Counted from the first letter of the stretch, positions 6,063 through 15,630 are shown. The stretch: DNA of 24,798 nt from JBOGVZ01 sp050692985 (GCA_050692985.1 JBOGVZ010000075.1:1-24798), one strand, 5' to 3'. Notes: generated by a model from the sequence alone, not told the origin. A program made the numbers and translations.

Positions 6063-6653
6063 CTACAGCTGGCTCGGGGGCGGCCCCACGATGCACATCT
6101 CGCTGTTCTCCGCTCCGGCCACGGTGTCCCCGGTGTCCTTCTGGTAGGTGTCGGTTCCGGGGCCTCCGACCACGTGGTCGCCGCCGCCACCGTCCTTGGC
6201 GTCCAGGCAGGAGTCCGAGCCCGGTCCTCGCTTGAGCGTGTCGGCCCCGGCGTCTCCGGTCATGGCGTCGCTCCCAGCCTGGCCGAAGATCTTGTCGTCG
6301 CCCGGCCCTCCGTAGAGCCTCCAGTCGCGGCCCTTCCCCCCGTAGATCGTGTCGGCGCCTCCGCCGCCGGAGATCGCGTCCTTGCCCGCCCCCCCATAGA
6401 TCGTGTCCTTGCCGGGGCCTCCGTGGATCGTGTCGTTGCCTCCGCCGCCGTAGATGACGTCGTTGCCGCCCTTCCCGTCGATGTAGTCGTTGCCGCCCTT
6501 CCCGCACAGCACGTCGTTCCCCGACGTTCCCTCGATGATGTTGTCGGCGCCGTCGCCTCCCGTGCACCCTCCGGCCCCGGCGGAGCCGGGGGAAAGCGCG
6601 GGGATGATGGTCACGGACAGGGCCACGGTCGCCAGCAGCACGCGGAGCTTCAT
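6063..6653 (-). CDS. Secreted calcium-binding RTX-type repeat protein
   Basis: A 196-residue protein with a Sec signal peptide (MKLRVLLATVALSVTIIPAL, probable cleavage after SAGA near residue 27). Almost the whole mature chain, about 33-170, is tandem nonapeptides of the G-G-x-G-x-D-x-I-x type, the calcium-binding beta-roll of haemolysin-type proteins. Four cysteines (30, 50, 149, 187) flank or interrupt the roll and may form disulfides. The short C-terminal tail (181-196) carries no type I secretion signal that I can recognise, and the Sec signal makes that route unnecessary. ATG 6653 was chosen for the signal peptide and the GGGAAGGGCGAG ribosome site; the frame continues upstream across the divergent PBP gene but that part is shadow. 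Function unknown; no enzymatic domain is present. Confidence 0.85.
   Translation of the reverse strand: MKLRVLLATVALSVTIIPALSPGSAGAGGCTGGDGADNIIEGTSGNDVLCGKGGNDYIDGKGGNDVIYGGGGNDTIHGGPGKDTIYGGAGKDAISGGGGADTIYGGKGRDWRLYGGPGDDKIFGQAGSDAMTGDAGADTLKRGPGSDSCLDAKDGGGGDHVVGGPGTDTYQKDTGDTVAGAENSEMCIVGPPPSQL
6147..6557 (-). repeat. Tandem ~27-base coding repeats (RTX nonapeptides)
   Basis: About fifteen imperfect 27-base units encode the G-G-x-G-x-D-x-I-x nonapeptides of the secreted protein. Units with sequence such as IYGGGGNDT and IYGGAGKDA are nearly identical at the base level. Such arrays may gain or lose units by slippage. They are coding and are not a CRISPR array, since units adjoin without unique spacers. 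Confidence 0.75.
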
Positions 6654-6682
6654 GATTCTCGCCCTTCCCGAGTTGCGCCCAC

Positions 6683-6688
6683 ACTCTA
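6683..6688 (-). promoter_or_regulatory. Possible -10 box for the RTX-type gene
   Basis: TAGAGT on the minus strand lies 29 bases before ATG 6653 in the 96-base gap between the divergent RTX-type and PBP genes. It keeps the conserved first two and last bases of a -10 box. No clear -35 box is seen. Confidence 0.35.
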
Positions 6689-6749
6689 CCCGCTCCGGTG
6701 AACGGTGAGGAGGGGCGCGGCCCGGTTTCTGGGAATATAGGAAGCGCCC

Positions 6750-8903
6750 ATGTCCCGAGCCCGCGAGCTCATCGACCGCTACCGGGAGGAGCGCCGCGTC
6801 CGGCGCGACTTCGATCGCCTCATGGAGGCGAACGGCCTCCGGCTCGACGGGCCGATGCTCGATGGGCGGCCTCCGACCACGCCCAAGCCCCAACCCGTCC
6901 GGAGGCGGGGGTGGAGGTGGTGGACCTCACGCTTCGTGGTGCTGGTGCTGGCCATGCTGGTCATCGCGTCCGCGCTGGTCCTCACGGCCCCCTTCCCGTA
7001 CGAGGCCCCCGTTCCCCCCCAGACCGCGTTCTTCTACGACCGGGACGGCCGGCTCATCGCCCAGGTCCGCCCGGGCGAGGACCGCGTGGTGGTCCCGTTG
7101 CGCCGGATCCCCCAGGACGTTCGAGAGGCGGTCATCGCCGCGGAGGACGAGCGCTTCTACCGCCACCCGGGCGTGGACGTCCTGGCCATCGGCCGGGCCG
7201 CGTGGAAGGACCTGACCGGGGGGCGGTTCCAGGGCGGGTCCACGATCACCCAGCAGCTGGTCCGGTTCTCCAGCGACCCCGAGCTGGAGCACGGGGTCCA
7301 GGGGTACGTGGGCACCGAGCGGACCCTGGGGCGGAAGCTCCAGGAGGCCATCACGGCGGTCCGGCTGGAGCGGCGCCTGTCGAAGGACGAGATCCTGGAG
7401 CAGTACCTCAACCTGATCTACTTCGGGGAGGGAGCGTACGGGGTGGAGGCCGCCGCCCGTACGTACTTCGGCACCCACGTCTGGAACCTCACCCTGGCCG
7501 AGGCGGCGATGCTGGCAGGGCTCCCCGCGGGTCCGTCCTCGTTCAACCCCCGCACTCATCACGACCGGGCCCGGGCCCGCCGGGACTGGGTCCTCGGTCG
7601 GATGGCGAACCTCGGCATGATCACCGAGGCCCGGGCCGCCAGGGCAGCGGCGGCCCCGCTGGAGGTCCTGCCCCCCAAGCCGCCGGTGACCAAGGCCGCC
7701 TACTTCGTCGACTACGTGACCCGTGACCTCCGGCAGCGCTACGGGGACGACCTGCTGTACCGGGGCGGGATCCGCGTCGACACCACCCTGGACATGGGCC
7801 TCCAGCGCGCCGCCGAGGACTCCATCGCCGGCGTGCTCGACGAGCCCGGGGATCCCTCCGCGTCGCTCGTGGCCATCGACGTCCGCACCGGCGGGATCCT
7901 GGCCATGGTCGGAGGCCGGAACTTCAAGCGCTCGGAGGTGAACCTGGCCACGGGCCAGGGCGGCTCGGGGCGCCAGGCCGGTTCGGCGTTCAAGCCGTTC
8001 GTCCTGGCCACGGCCCTGGAGGAGGGCATCAGCCAGTACAGGGTCTACCCGGCTCCGGGGAGCACCACGATCGGGGACTGGTCGGTCAGCAACTACAGCG
8101 GTGGATCCTACGGGTCGCTGTCCGTGCGCTCGGCCACGATCAACAGCGTGAACACCGTGTACGCCCAGCTCATCATGGACGTGGGCCCGGCCGACGTGGT
8201 TCGGCAGGCCCACCGGATGGGCATCCACAGCTTCCTCCATGCCGACGGTCCGCTGACGCTGGGGACGTCCGAGGTGACCCCGCTGGAGATGACCGCGGGA
8301 TACGCCACGCTGGCCGCCGGGGGGATCGCCCGGCCGCCCACCGGCGTGGCCCGATTGGTCACCGGCGACGGGGAGGTGGTGGAGGAGCTCGACGCCGGAG
8401 GGAAGCGGGCGGTGTCCGAAGACACCGCCGACCTGGTGACCGACATCCTCCAGGACGCCGTGGCCTACGGCACCGGGCGGGCGGCGGCCATCCCCGGCAC
8501 CGCCGTGGCCGGCAAGACGGGCACGGCCGAGGAGCACGCCGACGCCTGGTTCTGCGGCTACACCACCCGCGTGGCCACCTGCGTGTGGGTGGGCTACCCG
8601 GAGGGCCGGGTCCCGATGACGAACGTCCACGGCATCTCGGTCACCGGCGGGTCCCTCCCTGCAGCGATCTGGCGGGCGTTCATGCTCCACGCCCCCGTCG
8701 GCGGAACCTTCGACGAGCCGAGCGGCGCCGGCGGTGTCCCCTCGTCCGGGTCGTCGGTGCCGACCGCCACCGACGAAGGGGCCGACGACCCGGTGACGGA
8801 GGAGCCCGCGGAGCCTCCTCCGGCGGAACCGTCGCCCTCGCCCACGCCCACGGACGACAACCGGATCATCCCCCAGATCCTCCCGTCGCCGTCGCCCGGG
8901 TAG
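6750..8903 (+). CDS. Class A penicillin-binding protein (bifunctional transglycosylase/transpeptidase)
   Basis: A 717-residue PBP1-type enzyme that polymerises and crosslinks peptidoglycan on the outer face of the membrane. A basic cytoplasmic N-terminus is followed by one membrane span at about 65-84. The glycosyltransferase domain shows AAEDERFYRHPGVD with catalytic E132, GGSTITQQLVRF, and YLNLIYFGEGAYGVEAAA. The transpeptidase domain has S-A-F-K with active Ser412, S466-V-N, and K589-T-G-T. The C-terminus from about 660 is a Pro/Ser/Thr/Glu-rich tail, a common actinobacterial linker-like end. ATG 6750 is preceded by AGGAAG (6739-6744) with a 5-base spacer. The gene is divergent from the RTX-type gene and separated from the next gene by 30 bases holding that gene's promoter. 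Confidence 0.95.
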   Translation: MSRARELIDRYREERRVRRDFDRLMEANGLRLDGPMLDGRPPTTPKPQPVRRRGWRWWTSRFVVLVLAMLVIASALVLTAPFPYEAPVPPQTAFFYDRDGRLIAQVRPGEDRVVVPLRRIPQDVREAVIAAEDERFYRHPGVDVLAIGRAAWKDLTGGRFQGGSTITQQLVRFSSDPELEHGVQGYVGTERTLGRKLQEAITAVRLERRLSKDEILEQYLNLIYFGEGAYGVEAAARTYFGTHVWNLTLAEAAMLAGLPAGPSSFNPRTHHDRARARRDWVLGRMANLGMITEARAARAAAAPLEVLPPKPPVTKAAYFVDYVTRDLRQRYGDDLLYRGGIRVDTTLDMGLQRAAEDSIAGVLDEPGDPSASLVAIDVRTGGILAMVGGRNFKRSEVNLATGQGGSGRQAGSAFKPFVLATALEEGISQYRVYPAPGSTTIGDWSVSNYSGGSYGSLSVRSATINSVNTVYAQLIMDVGPADVVRQAHRMGIHSFLHADGPLTLGTSEVTPLEMTAGYATLAAGGIARPPTGVARLVTGDGEVVEELDAGGKRAVSEDTADLVTDILQDAVAYGTGRAAAIPGTAVAGKTGTAEEHADAWFCGYTTRVATCVWVGYPEGRVPMTNVHGISVTGGSLPAAIWRAFMLHAPVGGTFDEPSGAGGVPSSGSSVPTATDEGADDPVTEEPAEPPPAEPSPSPTPTDDNRIIPQILPSPSPG

Positions 8904-8921
8904 GCGCGGAGCCGGCTCCGG

Positions 8922-8927
8922 TATCCT
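8922..8927 (+). promoter_or_regulatory. -10 box of a leaderless-type promoter
   Basis: TATCCT, within CCGGTATCCTT, lies 6 bases before GTG 8934. Nearly the same string occurs at 13445-13454 upstream of another gene, and TATCCT also precedes GTG 2962 by 7 bases. No -35 box is evident. Confidence 0.55.
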
Positions 8928-8933
8928 TCGCCC

Positions 8934-9919
8934 GTGAGCGAGCGAGACAACCTCCCCAGGTGGCGCGGGCGCCGGGGGCACTACGAGGCCTGGTTCCTCA
9001 CGCTGTCATCGCCCGACGGCCGAAGCGGCTACTGGATCCGGTACACGGTCCGGTCGCCGGTGGCCGGTCCGGTGGAGCCGAGGCTGTGGTTCGCTCGCTT
9101 CTCCCGGGACGATCCGGGGGCCACCTTCGGCATCAACGTTGGATTGCCCCACGACGCCTACCGGTCGGAGACGGGGGCGTTCGAGGTTCGGATGGGCGAT
9201 GCCCTGCTGCGGTCCGGGCGGGCGGCCGGGGCCGTGAGCGGGGCGGGGCACGAAGCCAGGTGGGAGCTGGAGTTCGACACGGGCGAGCCCACGTTCCGCC
9301 TGCTCCCCGACGCGCTCTACCGCAACCCCCTGGTCCCCACCCGCCCCTACACCCCGAACCCCGACCTCCGCTTCCGGGGGACGATCGAGGTCGACGGCCA
9401 GTCCGTCTCCGTGGACGCCTTCCCCGGCCAGCAGGGCCACGTCGAGGGGAGCCGGCACGGCGAGCGGTGGGCCTGGGCCTTCTGCAACGGCTTCGACGCG
9501 GACGGGGTGGTGTTCCAGGCGCTGTCGGCTCAGGGGCGGCGGGGACCGCTGACCACGCCGCACCTGTCCTTCGCCGGGCTGCGGTGGGAGGGTCGGTGGA
9601 TCCGGCTGCGAGGCGTGGGTCGCCGGAAGGCCTGGTCGCTGGGGCGGTGGCGTCTGCGTCTGGCCGGCCGACGGCACCGTCTGGAGGGGGAGGTGTGGGC
9701 GGCTCCCCCCGACGTGATCCAGGCCCGGTACCTGGACCCCGACGACGCCCCGCGGTGGTGCCACAACTCCGAGGTGGCGTCCTGCCGCCTGGTGCTGTGG
9801 GAGCGCGTGGCCGGCGGCTGGCGGGATCGGGCCGAGCTCGCCTCCGACGGCACCACCCACGCGGAGTGGGCCGGGAGGACCCCGGCCCCGGGCGTCGAAA
9901 CCGTCCACGTGGAGGTGCC

Positions 9920-9923
<4 letters not shown>
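8934..9923 (+). CDS. Lipocalin-like (CrtC/AttH-type fold) hypothetical protein
   Basis: A 329-residue protein without a signal peptide. The pattern of short beta strands with aromatic residues (GHYEAWFLTLSS, SGYWIRYTV, WELEFDTGE, LRFRGTIEVDG, RWAWAFCNGFDADG, LSFAGLRWEGRWI) resembles the two-domain calycin-like CrtC/AttH/Svf1 superfamily, whose members bind or act on hydrophobic molecules such as carotenoids. I recognise the fold type, not a specific family. GTG 8934 is placed by the TATCCT box 6 bases upstream. The stop overlaps the start of the ligase gene (GTGA), so translation is coupled to an acyl-activating enzyme; binding or modification of a lipid or fatty acyl compound is a reasonable inference. 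No catalytic motif is evident. Confidence in the gene is high, in the fold moderate. Confidence 0.7.
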
Positions 9924-11442
<1,519 letters not shown>

Positions 11443-11446
<4 letters not shown>

Positions 11447-12147
11447 TCGCCCTGCCGGTCGCGGCCACGGCGGTCTCCCTGGCGTTCGGTGCCCACCTCC
11501 TGGTGCGGGCCGGACGCCGAGGCAGCTGGGCAGAGGCCACCTGGGGGGTGGCCATGCTGATGTTCGCGGCCGCCTCGGCCGCGTTGGCCCTGGGGGTTGC
11601 CGATGGTTGGTCCGCAGGGGAGTTCCACGCCTACTGGTTATTCGGAGCCGTGCTGAACGTCCCGTACCTGGCGCTGGGGGAGCTGTACCTCCTGGTGCGT
11701 CCCCGGGCCGTGGTCCACGCCCTGTTGGTGGTGACGCTGCTGGGGACGGTGTGGGCCTCGGCCGAGGTCCGCTCCGCCCGGGTCGACGAGACGGTGCTGG
11801 CCGGGCGGGACTTCTTCGCCGGTCGCCAGGTGCTGGGCGAGGACTCCCCCGCGGTGGCCCTGGCCCGGCTGTACTCGCTGCCCGCGTACGCGGTGCTGGT
11901 CCTGGGTGCGCTGTGGTCGGCGTTCCGGATGCGAGGGGACCGGCGGCTGCGGTCCCGGTTCTACGGGACGCTGCTGATCGCGGCGGGGGCCACCGTGGTG
12001 GCGGTGGGGGCCATCTTCGCCCGTCGCGGCGACTTCGCCGGGTTCTCGATCACGCTGTCGGCGGGGGTCGCCGTCATGTACTGGGGATTCCTTTCGGCCA
12101 CCCGGGCCTCCTCCCCCGGCGCCCCGCGCGGAACGGCTCGTCCCTAG
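11443..12147 (+). CDS. Seven-helix hypothetical membrane protein
   Basis: A 234-residue protein with seven predicted hydrophobic spans, near 3-21, 32-52, 64-85, 90-106, 145-162, 174-192 and 198-219, and a polar loop at 107-140. No family motif is recognised. GTG 11443 overlaps the stop of the ligase gene (GTGA), so it is the last gene of a coupled three-gene unit. Its stop TAG and the stop of the convergent anti-sigma gene share the palindrome CTAG (12144-12147). The position suggests a partner in the handling of a lipid or other hydrophobic compound, which is inference only. The upstream extension of the frame to 11068 is shadow of the ligase. Confidence 0.75.
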
Positions 12148-12857
12148 CCGTCGACGGACGCGCTGACCATCGGCGAGGCGGTCGGGCTCGGGGTGCGGCC
12201 CTCCCCCTCTCGGGTGACCATGACCACCTGCCACCGGCTCATGTCGGTGTCCACAGGCATCATGGCGATCCCGCGCTCGTCGGGTTCCAGCACACCCGGC
12301 GTCCAGCGCTGGCCGGCCCCCACGAACCACACCCGGTACACGCCTTCGGTCCGTGGCAGCCGGGTGGCGAACATGTACGTCTCCTGGGCGGCCGGGTCGT
12401 GCATCAGCGTCACCCGGGCGGGGCTGCGCCCGGTCAGGGACAGGATGCTGGCCCCGGGACGGGAGGCCGTTGACATGGCCCCGGCCAGCCAGGCCTGCTG
12501 GGTCTCCGCCCGGTCCAACCGGCCCACCAGGGACATGTTCCAGGCGGTCAGCCCCAGGGCCGCCAGCGTGGCCACCGCGGCGGCGGTCCACGCCGTGGCC
12601 CTCGGCCGCCGGGGCAGCCGGTGACCGGAGACCCTGCGAACGCGGGCCGCCAGCGCGGTGGGTGGCTCCACCGGCGTGGCCAGGAGCCCCAGGTCGCCGG
12701 CCACCTCGGTGAAGGCCTCCAGGGCCGATCGGCACCTGGGACACCCGGGGACGTGCTCCACCAGGGCCCGCTCGGCCAGTTGGGCGTCTTCCGGGTCCAG
12801 CCCCCGGAGCGCGTGGGCGGCCAGGAGCTCCTGGACCCGGTCGTGGTCCCAGGTCAC
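12144..12857 (-). CDS. Anti-sigma factor, zinc-finger N-terminus and RskA-like C-terminus
   Basis: A 237-residue membrane protein that should hold the adjacent ECF sigma factor inactive. The N-terminal domain has H35-x3-C39-x2-C42, the H-x3-C-x2-C signature of zinc-binding anti-sigma domains. One membrane span lies near 87-110. The outside C-terminal domain (about 120-225) includes EGVYRVWFVGAGQRWTPG, which resembles the RskA (anti-sigma-K) sensor domain. GTG 12857 overlaps the sigma-factor stop (GTGA), the usual coupling that keeps the pair balanced. The signal sensed is unknown; RskA-type partners are released by regulated membrane proteolysis. The frame upstream of 12857 lies in the sigma gene and is discarded. 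Confidence 0.88.
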   Translation of the reverse strand: MTWDHDRVQELLAAHALRGLDPEDAQLAERALVEHVPGCPRCRSALEAFTEVAGDLGLLATPVEPPTALAARVRRVSGHRLPRRPRATAWTAAAVATLAALGLTAWNMSLVGRLDRAETQQAWLAGAMSTASRPGASILSLTGRSPARVTLMHDPAAQETYMFATRLPRTEGVYRVWFVGAGQRWTPGVLEPDERGIAMMPVDTDMSRWQVVMVTREGEGRTPSPTASPMVSASVDG

Positions 12858-13399
12858 CCCAGCGCCTCTCTCAGTCGCCGCATCGCCGCCCATACCCTGC
12901 TCTTCACCGTCCCGATCGGCACACCCGTCTCCCGGGCGATCCGAGCCTGCGTCCATCCGCGGAAGTACATCAGTTCCAGGGCCTCACGCTGGTTGCCAGG
13001 GAGCCGGTCGATGGCCTCCCGGACCTCCCTCCTCCGCTCGGCCAGTCCGGTCTCCTCGACCACCGTGTCCATTACATCTTCGCCAGGGGGTGGCGCGGGG
13101 TTCGCCCGGCGCTCGCGCTCCCGAAGCCGCTCCTCTCGCCGAACGGCGTCCACGGCGCGGTGGTGGACCAGCGACAGCAGGAAGGTCCGGAACGGGCCCC
13201 TGCTGGGATCGAAGGTATCGGGCGCGTTCCACACCGCCGTGAACGCCTCGTGGACCACGTCCTGGGACAGGAAGGGCTCCCGGAGCACCCGCAGGGCCAC
13301 CCCGTAGGCCGCGGCCGCGTACCGGGCGTACAGCTCCTCGAAGGCGCGGCCGTCCCGGCCGGCCACCCGCCGGATCAGCTCCAGGTCGGTCTCGGCCAC
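12854..13399 (-). CDS. ECF-type RNA polymerase sigma factor (SigK-like group)
   Basis: A 181-residue group IV sigma factor. Region 2 covers about 17-90 with FEELYARYAAAAYGVALRVL, QDVVHEAFTAVW and GPFRTFLLSLVHHRAVDAVRR; region 4 covers about 122-178 with DRLPGNQREALELMYFRG, TQARIARETG and GTVKSRVWAAMRRLRE. It has no other domain. GTG 13399 is chosen because a CATACT box sits exactly 6 bases upstream; residues further upstream in the open frame overlap the divergent promoter region. The partner anti-sigma factor overlaps by 4 bases, and an RskA-type C-terminus there suggests the SigK/SigL-like group. Autoregulation is common in such pairs but cannot be shown here. Confidence 0.92.
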   Translation of the reverse strand: MAETDLELIRRVAGRDGRAFEELYARYAAAAYGVALRVLREPFLSQDVVHEAFTAVWNAPDTFDPSRGPFRTFLLSLVHHRAVDAVRREERLRERERRANPAPPPGEDVMDTVVEETGLAERRREVREAIDRLPGNQREALELMYFRGWTQARIARETGVPIGTVKSRVWAAMRRLREALG

Positions 13400-13405
13400 A
13401 CTGGA

Positions 13406-13411
13406 AGTATG
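13406..13411 (-). promoter_or_regulatory. -10 box of the sigma-factor gene
   Basis: CATACT on the minus strand lies 6 bases before GTG 13399. The 85-base gap to the divergent gene at 13485 holds this box and the + strand TATCCT box at 13448, so both genes may be controlled from one short region. Confidence 0.45.
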
Positions 13412-13447
13412 GACCCGATCGGCCCCCGGGCGCCCGTCGGTGACCGG

Positions 13448-13453
13448 TATCCT
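13448..13453 (+). promoter_or_regulatory. -10 box for the membrane protein/glutaredoxin-like pair
   Basis: TATCCT within CCGGTATCCTT nearly repeats the promoter at 8919-8928. The GTG six bases later (13460) is not in frame with the gene; it opens a 12-codon frame that ends at 13498. The likely gene start at 13485 would leave a leader of about 25 bases. Confidence 0.5.
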
Positions 13454-13484
13454 TTCGCCGTGCGCGGACACGGTGGAGGGCAAC

Positions 13485-14615
13485 GTGCCGGGAGATGAGC
13501 CTCTCCCCACCGGGGGGCGGTTCGCCCGGGCCGTGGCGCTCGACTATCCGGGCTCACGCTACGTGCTGGGCCGGACCGCGGAGGGCTACGCCATCTGGGC
13601 GGCCGCCGGGGGAGCGCCGGCGCGGATGTTCTCGCTGACCGACGAGGGGTGGACGGAAGCCTGGCTGGTGTGGCGGGAGCTCGAGGGCCCGGCGGAGCCC
13701 GTCACGCCCGCTCGGTGGGAGCGGGGCCGGCCGATCCCTCTGGTGCCGATGCGGGCCGGCCAGATCATCGGCGGGGCCATCCGGATGTACCGCCTGCATT
13801 TCTCCACGCTGCTGGGCGTGGTGGCGCCGGCGATGCTGGGCGTGTACGCGCTGATCATCGTGCTCACCTGGATCACGCTCCGGCGGGTGACGGTGGACAC
13901 GCTGGTGGGCCCGGTGCCGGTCCTGCAGACGCCGGGGTGGGTCAACGTGGTGACGAACCTGCTCAACGCCCTGGTGATCCAGTTCCTCACGGCGGCCGTG
14001 GCCATGGCTGCGGCGGATGCGTTCCGGGGAGCCGATCCCCGGGTCGTCAGGGTGTATCGGTTCGCCTTCCTCAAGATCTTCCCGGTGGGGTGGGTGCTGA
14101 TCCTGACATACGTCGTCTTCCTGCTTCCATTCATCCCTGGGGGGGCGTTGCTGTGGCTCGGCGACCGGCTCGGGACGGACCTGTACCAGGGGGCGGGGGT
14201 GATCCTTCTGCTGGCGGCCATCCCGGTGCTGTTCTTCCTGTTCGTCCGGCTGGTCCTTGCCCCCGTCTCGGTGGCCCTGGAGAACCTCCGCGGGGGTGGG
14301 GCCCTCCGGCGGGCGTGGCGGCTGTCCCAGGGGGTCGGGTGGCGGATCCTGGGGACCTACATCCTGGCGGTGCTGATCGCGATCGGTATCCAGCTGGTCG
14401 TGGTGCTCCTGGTCGCGGTCCCCATCGGGGCGGGCGGGGGGGAGATCACCAGAACCAACCTGGCGATCGTCACCGCCGCCAGCGGCCTAGCGCTGACGTT
14501 CGTCACCCCGTTCCTGAACCTCGTGGTGATCCTCCTGTATGCCGACGCCAGGCTGCGGAAGGAGGGCCCGGACGCCGAGCGCCTGTGGGCGGGGGTGGGG
14601 GAGCCCTCGTCGTGA
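13485..14615 (+). CDS. Polytopic membrane protein of unknown function
   Basis: A 376-residue protein with a soluble N-terminal part of about 85 residues (contains LGRTAEGYAIW and FSLTDEGWTEAWLVWREL) and then about six hydrophobic spans, among them LGVVAPAMLGVYALIIVL, VNVVTNLLNALVIQFL, VGWVLILTYVVFLLPF, GAGVILLLAAIPVLFFLF, TYILAVLIAIGIQLVVVL and GLALTFVTPFLNLVVILL. The stretch AFRGADPRVVRVYRFAFLK and the later ENLRGGGALRRAWRLSQG resemble poorly defined families related to glycerophosphodiester phosphodiesterase membrane domains, where two pseudo-repeats occur; I cannot place it firmly. GTG 13485 is preferred for GGAGGG at 13475-13480; GTG 13473 is an alternative, giving four more residues. Divergent from the ECF sigma gene, it may be a target, which is inference. 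It overlaps the next gene by 4 bases. Confidence 0.72.
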   Translation: MPGDEPLPTGGRFARAVALDYPGSRYVLGRTAEGYAIWAAAGGAPARMFSLTDEGWTEAWLVWRELEGPAEPVTPARWERGRPIPLVPMRAGQIIGGAIRMYRLHFSTLLGVVAPAMLGVYALIIVLTWITLRRVTVDTLVGPVPVLQTPGWVNVVTNLLNALVIQFLTAAVAMAAADAFRGADPRVVRVYRFAFLKIFPVGWVLILTYVVFLLPFIPGGALLWLGDRLGTDLYQGAGVILLLAAIPVLFFLFVRLVLAPVSVALENLRGGGALRRAWRLSQGVGWRILGTYILAVLIAIGIQLVVVLLVAVPIGAGGGEITRTNLAIVTAASGLALTFVTPFLNLVVILLYADARLRKEGPDAERLWAGVGEPSS

Positions 14616-14866
14616 CGCGGGTCACGATGTACTCCCGCACGACCTGCGAGCTGTGCGACGAGGCCCGCGAGGTCATCCTGGCGGCCCGGGCCGAGGTGTC
14701 CTTCGACTACGACGAGGTCTTCGTCGACGGCGACGCCGCCCTGGAGAAGGACTATGGGGTCCGGGTCCCGGTGGTCGTGGTGGACGGCCGGGAGGCCTTC
14801 GAGCTCACCGTGGATCCCGGGGCCTTCCGGGCGGAGCTGCGGGCCGCGGGGCGCTTGCGCGATTGA
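14612..14866 (+). CDS. Glutaredoxin-family thiol-disulfide protein
   Basis: An 84-residue glutaredoxin-like protein. The N-terminal strand RVTMYSRTTCELCDEA carries the redox pair C12-x-x-C15 at the start of helix 1; VRVPVVVVDGREAFE supplies the cis-proline loop that shapes the thiol site. The length fits the single-domain family (COG0695/DUF836-like). GTG 14612 overlaps the upstream stop by 4 bases. A similar small protein precedes hemA in M. tuberculosis (Rv0508, from memory) and other actinobacteria, so the link with rex and hemA is likely conserved. It may reduce a disulfide in the cytoplasm, perhaps with mycothiol or thioredoxin reductase; its partner is not shown here. Confidence 0.87.
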   Translation: MTRVTMYSRTTCELCDEAREVILAARAEVSFDYDEVFVDGDAALEKDYGVRVPVVVVDGREAFELTVDPGAFRAELRAAGRLRD

Positions 14867-14892
14867 GAATCAACCGGTCACGAGGGTACAAT
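14863..14892 (+). promoter_or_regulatory. Sigma-A-type promoter of the rex-hem operon
   Basis: TTGAGA (14863-14868) and TACAAT (14887-14892) are 18 bases apart, the best two-box promoter in the window. GTG 14901 is 8 bases after the -10 box, so the rex transcript should be leaderless or have only one or two leader bases. The -35 box overlaps the stop of the glutaredoxin-like gene. I saw no inverted repeat of the TTGTGAA/TTCACAA type that Rex binds here. Confidence 0.65.
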
Positions 14893-14900
14893 CGGCCCCC

Positions 14901-15617
14901 GTGAGCAGGCCAACGCCTTCGGGCCGGCCGATCCCCGAGGCCACGGTCGGGCGGCTCCCGATCTACCTCCGGGCCCTGGTGGAGATGGCCGAGCAGGGCT
15001 CGGACACCGTGTCCTCCGAGCGCCTGGCCGCGGCCGCGGGGGTGAACTCGGCCAAGGTCCGGAAGGACCTCTCCTACCTGGGCTCGTACGGCACCCGGGG
15101 GGTCGGCTACGACGTGGCCTACCTGATCCACCAGGTGCGCCGGGTCCTGGGCCTCACCCAGGACTGGGCCGTGCTCATCGCCGGCGTGGGGAACCTGGGG
15201 CACGCGCTGGCCAACTACCGGGGGTTCTCCGAGCGGGGCTTCCGGATCGTGGCCCTGGTGGACTCCGATCCCGCCAAGGTGGGGGAGAACGTGGCCCGGA
15301 TCAGGGTGGCCCACCCCTCGGACATGCCCGCCCTGGTGAAGCGGCACGAAGTGGCCATCGGGATCATCTCCACGCCCGCATCCGCGGCCCAGGAGGTGGC
15401 CGACGCGATGGTGGCCGCCGGGATCCGCTCGATCCTGAACTTCGCCCCGGCGGTGATCACGGTCCCCGCCGGGGTCTCCCTGCGGAAGGTGGACCTGGCC
15501 ATCGAGCTCCAGATCCTGGGGTTCTACGAGCAGCGCAAGGCCGTCCTGGCGGACCTCCGCCGCGGCCGGGGCCGGGCCCTGGCCGAGGTGGCCGGGAAGC
15601 TGGAGACGGTGCGCTGA
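14901..15617 (+). CDS. rex: Redox-sensing transcriptional repressor Rex
   Basis: A 238-residue Rex protein, which represses respiratory and fermentative genes when NADH is low and lets go of DNA when NADH binds. The N-terminal winged helix (about 11-75) reads IPEATVGRLPIYLRAL, then SSERLAAAAGVNSAKVRKDL and SYGTRGVGYDV, the typical recognition region. The Rossmann domain begins at IAGVGNLGHALANY with its G-x-G-x-x-G loop. The hallmark end of family members is present as AVDLAIELQILGFYEQR-like sequence (KVDLAIELQILGFY). GTG 14901 is set by the promoter directly upstream; the longer frame to 14754 is shadow of the glutaredoxin gene. It is the first gene of the haem cluster, so it may also sense the redox state that haem supply must follow. 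Confidence 0.95.
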   Translation: MSRPTPSGRPIPEATVGRLPIYLRALVEMAEQGSDTVSSERLAAAAGVNSAKVRKDLSYLGSYGTRGVGYDVAYLIHQVRRVLGLTQDWAVLIAGVGNLGHALANYRGFSERGFRIVALVDSDPAKVGENVARIRVAHPSDMPALVKRHEVAIGIISTPASAAQEVADAMVAAGIRSILNFAPAVITVPAGVSLRKVDLAIELQILGFYEQRKAVLADLRRGRGRALAEVAGKLETVR

Positions 15618-15630
15618 GGGGGCGATAGGG

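Noticed and set aside
6147..6557. Regular short repeats as a CRISPR array
   Set aside because: Units adjoin without spacers and encode RTX nonapeptides in one frame.
6927..8981. Minus-strand open frame of 684 codons opposite the PBP gene
   Set aside because: It is antisense to a fully motif-supported class A PBP, and its Gly/Arg/His-rich translation is typical shadow sequence.
14863..14900. A Rex operator in front of rex
   Set aside because: No TTGTGAA-N4-TTCACAA-like inverted repeat was found, so autoregulation cannot be supported from the sequence.
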